Shown here: positions 48,801 to 59,470 of the stretch, one piece after another
Numbering within the stretch: position 1 is the first letter of the stretch
How the letters are laid out: every line of letters starts with the position of its first letter
Source: Saksenaea vasiformis B4078
Lineage: Eukaryota > Mucoromycota > Mucoromycetes > Mucorales > Saksenaeaceae
Reading direction: 5' to 3'
NCBI GenBank assembly: GCA_000697055.1
Contig: JNDT01002371.1
Coordinates: 248,001 to 312,000 of the forward strand
Length of the DNA stretch: 64,000 nucleotides
Program-made: the position numbers and the translations under genes
The notes under the pieces: model-generated
Told to the model about the DNA's origin: nothing
Databases searched by the model: none
What the model saw: the letters and a program-made list of their open reading frames with translations, nothing else

Positions 48801-50783
48801 GATATTTGGTATGAATCAACCGGTCACAAAATCGATCAGTAAGCTCTTCTTCAACTTTGCCTAACAGCACAACTAACGCTGCTGATAATAGATGGGCACC
48901 ACTTCGTTCGGCTGACAGACGTCCAGCCAAAGGAGAGCTTCGTTATAGCGCCGAGTTTATTCCCGCTATGGCTCTACCCCGTTCAGATGCCGTTGTGGAA
49001 GAAGCTACTGGAGAATCTACAGCTGATATCTCAGTTACAGGACCGCTTAAAGACCTCCATGGTTCATTCATCAAATATACTCCAGACGATATGATCGACC
49101 TCTCGTCCTACCGCAGTGGCATTATTCGTATCCGGATCCACGAGGTCCAACTTGTGCATCATGCCTATGCATACTGCCACGTGCTTGTCGATAGCCTCTC
49201 ACCGCAATATAAAACAGCGAAGCTGCGAGGACAGACATTGACGTTTGACGAGCAGCTGGATGCTTTTGTGAAGGAGGCTGATTTTTCACGTGTGGCTATC
49301 GAGGTCAAACCAGGCCATGCAAGCGAAAAAGAGGATAAGAAGTTAGGATACTGGGTTGATGCCACAAATAATATCATCCGGCATATCCAGACATCTCGCC
49401 GCCAAGGAAAGAAAGGATACGACGATGATGGGGAATGGTTCCCTTTGCTGGACGCAGATGGGCCTGCACGAATTCGTCTCAGCTTTGACTACATCCCATT
49501 GGCAAACTTTACTCTGAATCCTGACGAGAGTCTTGAAAGTAAGCTTTTTTTTTTCATTCGCTAACTGCTTGTTGTTTATGCACCATTCTGTTTTTTAGAT
49601 CAAGGAACACTGAACGTAACTCTACTTAGCGCCCAGAACCTCAAGGCGGCAGATAAATCAGGTATACTAAGAAACATTAGACGACTTGGATTCTTATGGA
49701 ACATGTTGAAAAAGGAACAAGCGATCCGTATGTGGTGTTCACTGTCAACGGAACGGTGGTGTTCAAGAGTGAGGTGATCAAGAAGACACTGAACCCTATG
49801 TGGAAAAATATGGCGTTTACTGTGCCTATTGTATGTTCTTTTTTCCACTGCGAACATTTTCCTAAGCTTCTTATAGCAATCACGAGTGACAGCAAGCTTC
49901 CGTATCGAGGTATTCGACTGGAATCAGTTCAATGGCGATGAGCCAATTGGTAAGAAAACAAAGCTTGCTATTTTTGTCGATTCTGAGATATTATAGGCTC
50001 TGGAGGAATTACGCTTCGTGGTGATATGGTCGAGAGCTTTGGAAGTCGTAATGTTGATATACCACTTGACGGAGTCTCGGGTGTGTCCGGAAGCGTGCGT
50101 GTGCGATTCCTCTGGAAGCCTCAATTGTTGGTTACGAAGAAAACGCAGACGTCTGTTCTTGGTAATGATCGCATGTATACCAGCCGCATAAGCACTTCCA
50201 GTGCGGATATGTCAGCTGAGCACAGATCATCCACTTTTGCCAAATCCACGATCTCAGATCATACAGACAATGTGTCTATGTCTAAAGATAGCTTTGACAC
50301 GGTTTCAATAGCCCCAACGATGGAAGATGTCTCCGGAAGTGGTAACACTGGCGTGCCTGGAACAGTTACAATGCATTTAATAGGTGCTCGAGGAATCCGC
50401 GGAGTTGATCGTGGTGGTACGAGCGACCCTTACGTAAGGGTACGCGTGGCGAAGGACCAGGTATACAAAACGAGAGTAATCAGCAAGTCGCTAGCGCCTG
50501 AATGGTAAACGCCAAGATACAGATTTCATTGTCTAAAGCACGTCATTGTTTCTTAAAATGCAGGAATGAGTACTTCACCTATGATGTGTCTGGGGAACCT
50601 ACCGTGTTTAATTTCAAGGTTAAGGACCATAACCGCATCAGTCAGGATGTGGACCTTGGTTACTGTCTTTGGAATATCTGGGATCTTATTTCACAGGATG
50701 CACCTAACGCAGATCAATGGGTTCCACTGTATCCTGTTGGTAGCGGCGAGCTCCACCTTCAGATACAATTTACGCAGCATTAA
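45875..50783 (+). CDS. Tricalbin-like ER-plasma membrane tether (SMP plus multiple C2 domains)
   Basis: Starts MDSNRDRRKSQETPTGYEE, with an N-terminal cytosolic region and hydrophobic hairpin (HNAAVLVITAFTAWFLG, GAGIGTLILGCLF). The SMP lipid-transfer domain spans about 46590-47400 (VEWMNSFLQKFWLIFEPVM, then MDWRVSFTPGDLTDLTLEE). C2-like units follow: 47460-47780, 47985-48390, 48490-48840 (SDPYVRVMSG, NLNPEWGE), a divergent one 49110-49510, 49600-50120 (SDPYVVFTVNG, TLNPMWKN) and 50350-50780 (TSDPYVRVRVAK, SLAPEWNEYFTYD). Six C2-like units is at the upper end for this family. S-D-P-Y motifs suggest that units 3, 5 and 6 keep calcium-binding loops, while 1, 2 and 4 look degenerate. Tricalbins hold ER to the plasma membrane and move lipids. 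Many short introns; ends at TAA 50781-50783. Confidence 0.92.
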
Positions 50784-50921
50784 TTAAAAGGCAATTTTTG
50801 GTTTAGTCATTTGACTCTTTAGTTAATAGGTCCCTGCATCAATGGTCTTGTGAGAAAAAGAAAAGAACAATTTTTTTTTCGATGTTAGTACCTCTTTCCT
50901 TCATTATTGTCATCAACAAAT

Positions 50922-51260
50922 ATGACGCTTCGCATCAAAAAAGTTTGCCCGCGCTGCCGGTGCTGTAATCTTTGCACCAAGCGACGCACGTTATTTCTTT
51001 GTTTCCCTGGCCGGGTGCGATGGCACTGTACTGTTTGCAGCCACCGCTTCGATTCTGAAACGGACATCATAACATGTGAAGAAGCAAAAGAAGACGCGAC
51101 GGTAGCACCCTTTTCCGAGAGCCATAGTTGGATTATTCGCACGGGATGGACGCCACTTCCAAATATGATGGCTTTGTTGAAGAGTGGGTGGTGTGAAAAA
51201 TGCGACAGATTTGTAAAACAGGACGAATACCATTCATGTTCTACTTGCGTTAAGACGTAA
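50922..51260 (+). CDS. Small Cys-rich zinc-ribbon-like protein, unknown
   Basis: ATG at 50922 opens an uninterrupted 112-codon frame: MTLRIKKVCPRCRCCNLCT, then RWHCTVCSHRF, GWCEKCDRFVKQ and HSCSTCVKT at the end. Four C-x2-C pairs (CPRC, CTVC, CEKC, CSTC) would bind two zinc ions, as in ribbon or double-finger folds. No family recognised. It starts about 140 bp after tricalbin on the same strand, so it has its own short promoter (with a T run at 50871-50879). Confidence 0.5.
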   Translation: MTLRIKKVCPRCRCCNLCTKRRTLFLCFPGRVRWHCTVCSHRFDSETDIITCEEAKEDATVAPFSESHSWIIRTGWTPLPNMMALLKSGWCEKCDRFVKQDEYHSCSTCVKT

Positions 51261-52289
51261 CCAGATTTGTACAATCTTACTGCTCTAAGCGATTGATTGA
51301 TACGTATTCCTATGTAATTGAGCCCAGCCTCTTGTTTAAACCCTGTAAACCCAACATACTTATAATTGAGAATAATTCCACAAACTGTGGATTTGATTCT
51401 CAAGCAAATTGATAAACATTGGGTAAAATCATAATTATTGGCCGTGACAAATTGGCGATAAGATGAATAGAGCCGTAAGAGATGTCATCCAACCTTCACA
51501 ACGACCTGTACGGTCGAAGGCAATGTCACACGCTATGTATTTGGTTGTCACTATCATTGTGAAGGTGGTGGTGTCATAGCATTATAGGGCAAGAAGCCTG
51601 AAGTTGCCACTCATACATCAAGGAACGATAAGAACAAAAATTCAGGAGAAACTTTCCAAGTTGACGCGTGTCAGCTGGTCCTGGTCAAACCGCCAATCAG
51701 CGCGAACATTCAATCTTTGACTTTAAAAAAACCGCTTTCTTCTATATCCCGCTGGCAAATGAGCAATCCAACAGATACTGAGCAAGTGACAAAGAAGAGC
51801 TTGATATGTTTCAAAAGGTCTCCTGAATCTAGCCATTTTAGGTAGCCGATTTCTCGTAGAAAAGTAATTTAACATCCAACCTGTGAGGTCGTCTTTAGAG
51901 TTTACTGTTTGCATAGACGGCTTTACAACCATGACTGTTGAGAGGAGCTCATGTCTTTGCATTGGAGTCACAGAGTTTGGTGACTAGGTCACAAAACAGC
52001 GTGGCCAAATTGTAGCACTGTCGGTAAAGTCTATCAATCATCGGTATATTACCACCGAGGGGGATCTTTTTCTACTCGGAAATTCCCTGCCCCGAGTTTT
52101 CTATGATCCACTGTCGAGGAATACTGCATTAAGAGAAGTTGAGCACAGTCAATGATTCCAGAAGCAGAGTCCAGATTTCTAATGCAACCATAGAATACAG
52201 AATGTTCTCACTATGGAACAACTAGTCAATCAGGAACTCATTTTCCATGGCGTCTATCAGCATTTATGGACAACTTTCTTATAATGCTT
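51261..52289. other. Intergenic stretch
   Basis: No gene supported. ACCTTCACAA near 51492 and TTGTGAAGGT near 51558 form an inverted pair about 60 bp apart that could fold, but nothing else supports an RNA gene. Confidence 0.4.
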
Positions 52290-52530
52290 ATTGAATCAGT
52301 TTTTACGCTGCACTGGATAAAACTTGCCTTTCTGAAGAGTCAAGTCTGCGCTAAAGAAGAATCGAATATGCAGTGGTTTGTACATCCATTTTTCATCAGA
52401 AAATTAACCAACTTACACGAACTTGGTCTCTCCAGTGGACGCAACGTTTATTCGAGCAGCATAAAAAATCAATTGGATGAACGTAAAAATATGTACTTCA
52501 AAACGCATACTTCATCTGAAAGAGAACGAT
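52290..52530 (+). repeat. Dispersed repeat family A, longest copy
   Basis: This is the only copy containing both the proximal segment (GAGTCAAGTCTGCGCTAAAG, GAATATGCAGTGGTT; compare 18020-18110) and the distal segment (GAGCAGCATAAAAAATCAAT, TGTACTTCAAAACGCATAC; compare 37730-37840). A frame of 88 codons (52266-52532) spans it, which hints that the repeat derives from a coding element. It lies just upstream of the Fanzor relic. Confidence 0.6.
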
Positions 52531-52619
52531 GAGTATATGATGCTGACAATAACCACAAAGCCCCTGCCGATCTAAAATGATTTACTTTATATTCCATAAC
52601 AATTGCAACGCTATAAGAG

Positions 52620-54600
52620 GTATTAGCTGCGACAAACCTAACGGAAGAGGAGGCGAGGGCCGTTAAGAGTATTTATTATTCCGTGAAGTCGTATGTCCTG
52701 TGCTCTACATGTGAGAAAGAGTTGGACAAAGTCCTCTCCTAAATGTTGCCTTTGTTTTACTTGCAGACACGCATTTCCATGCTATCGGATCAGAAAAATT
52801 CTCCCGTTGCATGTGACATTCTGTCAGACTTTCCTCTCTGTATACGCTTATACTGAACCTGACCACAATATTTGAAAATAAAACAGACAGTTTTGGCGTG
52901 GTTGCTCCCGATCGGGAAATAATCACGACAATTTCAGATGCGACTCACCTTCCGGAGCGGGTTCTTACAGCTTTTTCGATCTGGCGTTCCATAGATATCG
53001 CATCTGTCGGTGACACGGGCTTAAATTTGATAACGTAATTAAAGATAACTTCTCATGGAATGGCAGTTCTACAAGGGGCATTTCTCAGTAGCCGGGAGAT
53101 GATAGCGGCACGGTACGACAGGGGAAAAATCAAGACCACTAATGCGTCAGCAGAGGTCGTCAAAGATGCTTAAAAGAAAACCCAAAGTCCTGATGCTCAG
53201 GAAATTATAAGGCAGTTGAAAAATACTACTGGAAAGATGAATAAGGCAATCAACGATTTATCCGAAAGCATCAAGAGAAAGACGGCATAAATCGATGGGC
53301 TAATATCAAGATAAAGTGGATGTGTCGACTCTGATTTCCGAGCGGCGACTACTAAAAGCAATAGACCGGGAGAAAAATCAGAGGATCTGAGTGAACGTAG
53401 AAAACTGTTCAACTGCTCACACAAGAGAAACTATATAAGTATAATCCTAGATAAATTCATTTGTTTATGTAGGCACTGATCAAGGAAAATCAGAAGATGG
53501 TTCAAAGAAACGAAAGCAGGCTCGTAAAAACACTAAGTAGAGCAAACAAAAATGACAGAAATTACGAGAGAACGGTACCGATGCCGCTGACTGATGGTCA
53601 GGGTGGAGAAGGCTTTATCTTTGCAGAGACAGACACGGTGTCATCACGATGTCAGAAATTGCTCCATTACCCGTGAATGGTTAGAGTACCACTTAAGACT
53701 GTACAATCGTTTCAGTCCGCTTGAGAAGGATGATAATACTAAAGACCATACGGATAACTTCCAGATAATACCAACGCCATTTCGAATCGCTGCGAAGAAG
53801 ATCCACGACAAAACTTTCACAAAGAGAATAAGAAAGCAGAGAGAATATCGGAAACGGGCAAGGGAGAAATGGTTATGCGATAGACATTCACTTGTGACTA
53901 CAGACAGTAGAAACAGAGAAGAGCGTTCGCCCCGTCGAAAAGAACCTTTCGAAGCAGAGTGTCAAACAGGCAAGCAAGATCAACGATCTGGTTCAATCTC
54001 GAAAGGCAATCTGCCCTTTTGTACAACTGCTAGAAATGTTGCCAGATCTTCTTACATAGGTTGCAAGTGATGGAAAGACAGAACTACGAGACCTTTACGT
54101 ACACCCCAAGGCAGCGAAGAAATGGAAAAGAACATGGAAGATTTATACGAAGAAAGCATATGCGGTCGCCACGTCAGGAGAGCGTCGGAATTTGAAGGCT
54201 TCGCAAAGCAAAAGGAATCTTTTGGTACTGTGCATTGACAACGCTGGGACTGGGGTGGGCTCCACAACTGGTGGCCATCTTCGCCGTGGAGGCAAGAAAC
54301 TGCGATGTCAGCACATGCGGTACACCTGCATCCGTATCACAAATGAATATTGCAGTTCCAAGCTATGTCCGTATTACTTCCAATTGGTATCGCACTTCGA
54401 GAAGCGGAAAAAAAATGGAAAGCTTACGATTAATCGTGGCAGCGTGACATGCATGAATACCGAGAGTTCCAAGCACCGAAAATGCGGTACGCCACGAGAG
54501 GCTATGATAGCAACGCGGCTATAAATATCGCTTTAGCTGGAGTCAGCGTGATCTTATCAGAAAAAACTATGAATCCGCCTTTTTTGCCAAAATAGGATGC
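52620..54600 (+). pseudogene. Degraded Fanzor (eukaryotic TnpB-like RNA-guided nuclease) gene
   Basis: Reading through stops and frame shifts gives, in order: LTEEEARAVKSIYYSVKSY with CSTCEKELDKV (52630-52740); LPERVLTAFSIWRSIDIAS then GMAVLQGAFLSSREMIAAR (52940-53160), with at least one stop; a Lys/Glu coiled region; DGQGGEGFIFAETDT followed in another frame by GVITMSEIAPLPVN (RuvC-I-like Asp region, about 53600-53680); WLEYHLRLYNRFSPLEKDD; PTPFRIAAKKIHDKTFTKR; LYVHPKAAKKWKRTWKIY; then VLCIDNAGTGVGS, HLRRGGKKLRCQHMRY, RITNEYCSSKLCPYYF, SVTCMN, and after a frame shift RGYDSNAAINIALAG. The last blocks match the RuvC-III/zinc-finger end of Mucoromycota Fanzor proteins: R-T-S-K-x-C-x-x-C is eroded (second Cys is Tyr), and R-D-x-N-A-A-x-N-I appears as R-G-Y-D-S-N-A-A-I-N-I. 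Clearly inactive. Confidence 0.7.
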
Positions 54601-56409
54601 CAGAGAACACATCCTGGATGTCAATGTATATTACTCGTTCCTACGTCATCCCGGAAGGGGGGGGGGGTGCGGTGGGGATGTCTTTCAGCGGCAGAATACG
54701 CTGTGAGTTGAAGAAATCTACAATGCGCTGCGACATACCTAACAATTATACTACTTTATCCTTCCTCTCTTGCTCTTGAAATCCTTCTGGTGCGTCGGTT
54801 AATTCGAGCCAGAGTAACAATTAATTCGATAGTTCGATACCAGCGTTGTATCTTGATGTAAATATCTGTCTGGAGGTGCAGCCTTTCAGAGCCGGATAAT
54901 CATTGTCGGCTCTGATGGACACTCCGGAGTCGGTCTTTCTATATTGTAACGGAAGTTGACGATCTAACAATTTCCCGACAACCTAACTGATTGTTCATCC
55001 GAGCTACGGGCTAATAATAGATTGCACGGACACACCATGATCGACAAGCAGTAAAATTCGCAGTATTGCCAACCATGATGTATGTAGATCCACTACTGAT
55101 TTACATGTTATATCATTGGTCATAGCTACCCCTTCTTCAAACGATATTGTTTCTTGAACTCAACATGATTTCACTGCGATACTGTGCCTCTGACGTCCTT
55201 CGAAATGTAGCCGGATTGGTAGATCCTCAGCTGTAATTAGATTTTTCTTACCACATGGTCATTCGTGACAGCACATGTCTACTACAAATCGAATTTTATT
55301 ATAGTCAGCTACGTTATTCTTAGCACAGTTCTCCATAGTAGAATGTTGTTAAATGAGATGATGAATCGTATTACGTATGTGCTACGGCGGGCCAGATATG
55401 ACGCTGTTTCTTTTTTAGTTTTACATTGCGATATGCAGATCGAACTACTGCGAAGACCTTTCCTATATATATGATCACCTTCAAGAAATAGAAACAAATA
55501 TATATATATATATATATAAAAGCTGAGAAAAGTAATCGTTTGCCTTGCGGGGTAAGAAAGAAATAACAGAAAAAGTTGCAGAAAATTGTTGGGAAGTGAC
55601 AGTTGGAAGTACCCCGCTACCGAAAAGTGAAAAAAAAAACAAGAAAAGAAGAGAAAAAAATTATCTAAACCTGGAATAGATCGTACCATAGAAATGCCAC
55701 TGTATCGTGAATAAGGAAAAGAGTAAACGAACAGAGTGGTGTTTAACAGGTGAAAGGTTTAAATAAAACGAGTTGCTGCATCTCCTTTCGGTGTATCTAT
55801 GCCCTTTTTGTCTAGAACATCTTTTTTCGGACAGGAAATTTCTCGGTGTTCTTTTCAGACGTTGATGTTGGCTTACCGAACAGAAAGGTTAATCCGCTCC
55901 GCCACGGATCGCCCCGCCAGCTCGTGGCATTGCATCTTCTACGTTTGGATTCACACATTCCCATGGCAATCGTAACAGGATCAAAACCTTATATCTATCT
56001 GTTTTTCTTAGCATATGGTACCAAACATGTCAATAAAAAACTGTCAAATAGTGAACATAAGGACTGGAAAATGTTACAAAACTAAAAATACCGAAGGAAA
56101 GAACGAATGGGACCCAGATCGATTAAATTTGGTGTGACAGGTGGTAATTGGCGATGTTTGATTGATGGTTGCACAGACGCATTTTATATGCTGTCCCTGG
56201 AATTGTTTAATACCATAAACAGTAATATACTCAGTACTGTGTAAGGTAGTTTTACCAAGATTTGGCGGTATTCTGGCACAAAAATTAAAAATGGGATTTC
56301 GCACGTTACAAAAAAAGGCAATCTAACATCGAATGCGGCACTTGTTTTCAATCTCCTAGTAAAAAAATTTACTTTTTACCATTGATGGTGCTTAAAAATA
56401 GGTCACCGT
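54601..56409. other. Gene-poor stretch
   Basis: No gene supported. It contains an 11-G run (54657-54667), an AT dinucleotide microsatellite (55499-55518) and A-rich tracts near 55628-55661. Confidence 0.5.
55499..55518. repeat. AT dinucleotide microsatellite
   Basis: About ten AT units in a row within an AT-rich flank. Confidence 0.8.
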
Positions 56410-56511
56410 TTGGGTATATAGACATCCGATTTTTCGACACGCTTTTCTTTCCTTCCAACACTTTTCCTTTTCACTACTTTCCTTTCCTTTCCTTCAACTT
56501 CCTCTTCCAAC
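56410..56511 (+). promoter_or_regulatory. Core promoter and CT-rich leader of the chitin deacetylase gene
   Basis: A TATATA-like element (GGGTATATAGACAT, about 56412-56425) lies about 90 bp before the ATG, and a long TTTCC/CTTCC pyrimidine tract (56445-56508) runs up to it. TATA plus a CT-rich start region is the usual layout of strongly expressed fungal genes. Confidence 0.6.
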
Positions 56512-57903
56512 ATGCTCTGGAAGCCTACTGCCACCGTTCTTTCCATCGCTGCAGCTATTGCTGGTGTCAATGCCGCTCTCCCGACGAACTTCACCAGTCC
56601 CACCGATCCTACTAAAATCGTGATTCCTGACATCCCTCAAACGACTTCAATGGATCCCACTCAGCAGTGCAATCCCTACGCAGCACCCTCTGTGCCAATC
56701 AACGCAGCAGAGTGGCCCGAACTCTGGAAGGTCGCCACTAGCAACGGAATGAACAAGACCGCTGAATTCCAGAAGCTTTACAACTCTATTGATTGGTCAA
56801 AGGCACCCAACATCCCCGTCCGCAAGCTGACTCCTGATAAGGCTCTTGATACCACCGGCTACAACACCGCCGCTGATCCTGATTGTTGGTGGACAGCCAG
56901 TCAGTGTGTCAAGCCTAAGCTTGCAGGCGTGAACCCTGATATCTACAAGTGTCCCGAGCCCGAGACTTTCGGTCTGGTAAGTTTTTTTTAAAGAAAAGAG
57001 AAAAAAAAAAGAAAACTCATCTGCTCCTTTCTAGACCTTCGATGACGGTCCCAACTGCTCTCACAATGCCTTCTATGACTACTTGGCTCAGAACAAGCAG
57101 AAGGCATCCATGTTCTACATTGGTACCAACGTCATTGCCTGGCCCTACGGTGCCATGCGTGGTGTTAAGGACGGCCATCACTTGGCTGGTCACACCTGGT
57201 CCCACAGCTTGATGACCACCCTCACCAACGAGGAAATTCTTGCAGAACTCTACTACACCCAGAAGGCTATCAAGTATGTCACTGGTGTTACCCCCATGCA
57301 CTGGCGTCCCGTAAGTTCTTCCCCCAAAAAAATTTACAATTTGAATGGCGATTTTTAACATGCGCTTTTCCCTGACAGGCTCAAGGTGACTTGGACGATC
57401 GTGTCCGATGGATTGCCACCCAACTGAACTTGACTGCTATTATCTGGAACCTCGATACCGATGACTGGGCTGCCAATGTTATGCCCGGTGTGACGGAGCA
57501 GACTGTTAACCAGCACTACTTGGATTTCATTGAGATGGGCAAGAATGGCACTTTCAAGACTGACGGCAACATCGTTTTGGCTCACGAGATCAACAACATG
57601 ACCATGTCTTTCGCTCTTAAGCACTACCCTGAGATCAAGAAGGCTTACAAGCATGTTGTCGATGTTGCCACCTGTATGAACATCACCCACCCTTACCTTG
57701 AGAACAATGTTGCTTTCCCTGACTTTGCCACCGCCACTAACGGCGGCTCTAGCTCTGGCTCTGGCTCTGGCTCTGCTTCTGGCTCTGGTTCCGGTAACTC
57801 TGGTTCCGCTTCCCAGAACAAGCCCGAAAACGGCGCCGCCTCCGTCGCCCTCAATGGACCTTTGTTCCTTGCCGCTTTGCTCGGTCTTTTGGTTCTTGTG
57901 TAA
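56512..57903 (+). CDS. Chitin deacetylase, secreted, GPI-anchored (carbohydrate esterase family 4)
   Basis: Three exons (56512-56976, 57035-57310, 57379-57903) encode 421 aa. A signal peptide (MLWKPTATVLSIAAAIAG) is followed by a spacer rich in NxT/S sites. The NodB domain begins GLTFDDGPNCSH (motif 1, catalytic Asp), then GHTWSHSLMTT (motif 2, metal His), HWRPAQGDLDDRVRW (motif 3), IIWNLDTDDWAANV (motif 4) and NIVLAHEINNM (motif 5). Motif 3 normally reads R-P-P-Y-G-D; here P-Y is A-Q, across an exon join. A Gly-Ser repeat (57745-57805) and a hydrophobic tail (GPLFLAALLGLLVLV) mark a GPI anchor. The enzyme converts chitin to chitosan, a major wall polymer in Mucorales. Codon choice is strongly biased to C/G-ending codons (GCC, AAG, AAC), unlike its neighbours, suggesting high expression. 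Confidence 0.95.
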
Positions 57904-58839
57904 ACAGTAGTAGCATTTAACGATCGAAAATAATACATGTGACACTTTCCTCCCCTTATTACCCCTTCATTATTTCGCCGCCTAACGGTTTTTCTATAGA
58001 CTTATGTATTTGTATCTGCACAGAAAATATGTAACATCGACTGTTGCAAATTATTATTAGTACCACATGGTGCGAACACACCAGTTTCCTATCCACAAAT
58101 AGGTGCTGCGATTGCATCAATTTTCAATTGTCTTTACGAGGCAGATATCTCCACTGAACTACATTTTTGTCGATGTTTGAGACAGTGAATAAGTGTCAGT
58201 GCATATGTTGCTAGTTTCCATTAAGGACAGTAGATACGGAACTGAAGCCAACGTAGATCCATATACTGGCAAAATTAATTCCTTAAATGGTGGCAATATC
58301 GACCGAAAACCGACATAGGAGCAAACGAGAGATCATCGTGTTAACATGCTAACCATTCAAGGATTTTACATCGGAAGATAACGGCTCTATACACATTATT
58401 GAATTTCGACTTTGGGCTCGTAGTTCATGTGTAGAAATCACCTTTAACGATGGTTTCGGAATATCAACTTCCCTACCTGGTGTTCAATAATGCGGTAGAT
58501 TCCGTATTACTTTATCTATGGTTCTCGATAAGTAGACGAAAACCGTGCATCGACCAATGATCAAGGACTACAGAGCAAGGGTAAAATAAATAAATTACAG
58601 TTACTTTAGAGCAGTGTCTTCGACACTGAACGTTTTAACAAGCATTATATAAGCTACAGCGATAAGCACATACACTGCGGGCAAGGAAGTGTGCATATAG
58701 TTGAACAAGCTTCGCATAACCTGATTACGCGTCAATGTCCGAACAATGTGTCCTATGGGCAGCCTCTTACTTGATATTAAGAAAAAATAGGAAGCATTGT
58801 ATGTGATGTTTGTCACTTCCAGTTTTGGAACCGTTTCAG
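57904..58839. other. Intergenic stretch
   Basis: No gene recognised. The 3' flank of the chitin deacetylase comes first (AATAAT near 57930 may be a polyadenylation signal). Confidence 0.45.
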
Positions 58840-59470
58840 TAGCGCGTACGCTCTCCATAAGCTTCGATAACAGCCTTACATGTATCCAACGTTGATGTCA
58901 CGAACACTTTGTGGAATGACATGCCATTCTTCCAGCAAAGTGGTTTATAACAGCTCTGAGCTATGACGTAGATGTCTCTGCTTTGACTGTCGACGTCCCA
59001 CCTCATCATTCACTGGTACTCGATAGGGATTTAAGTCCAGGCTGGCAAAGCGGAGATGCGATTCTTGGACTCCCAATCTCTTGTCCCTTTGCTCGTATGG
59101 CGTGGCCAGTTATTCTTCTGGAGGAGACAACCTTTTCCTTTGTTCTTTCCTGAGGTAGAGGAGCAGCTTTTTGTTCAAAAGGCTGATGCATTCATCACCG
59201 CTGCTTGAATAAGCCCAACTCCACTTTGCATTAAAGCAGTCTCGTACCATCACTGAACCCCCTCTTCTCCGATAAGACACGTTGTTTCTTTGGTGTGCTG
59301 TTCCATAACTTCCTCTCCATCCTTCCAAAGAATGCTCTTTTTGTCATCATTACATCATGACGAGCAATCTGGACTCATCAGACCAGATTACCTTGTCCCG
59401 CCGATCCCTTTGTCTAATGGACGTGCTCCATTGCCCACGACAGCCGTTTCTCTTATTCGGTTTTAGGCTT
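58840..59470 (-). pseudogene. Dead Tc1/mariner transposase
   Basis: On the minus strand: LSWAMEHVH, NLVWSDESRLLVMM (first catalytic Asp region), MEGWRGSYGTAHQRN, GGSVMVRDCFNAKWSWAY, then LQKNNWPRHTSKGTRDWE where Q-Q-D-N should be, LDLNPYR where D-L-N-P-I-E should be, EEWHVIPQSVRD and a C-terminal CKAVIEAYGERTRY. This is the Tc1 family order. The second Asp is Asn and the third acidic residue is lost; stops and frame shifts are frequent. It could once have mobilised elements like the MITEs in this window, but its own terminal repeats were not located. Confidence 0.75.

Noticed and set aside
51490..51568. Inverted pair ACCTTCACAA / TTGTGAAGGT as a possible structured RNA
   Set aside because: Ten-base arms with a loop of about 60 bases and no supporting conserved boxes; could be chance.
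57355..57945. Minus-strand 196-codon frame rich in Arg/Ala
   Set aside because: Antisense to exon 3 of the chitin deacetylase and its Gly-Ser repeat.
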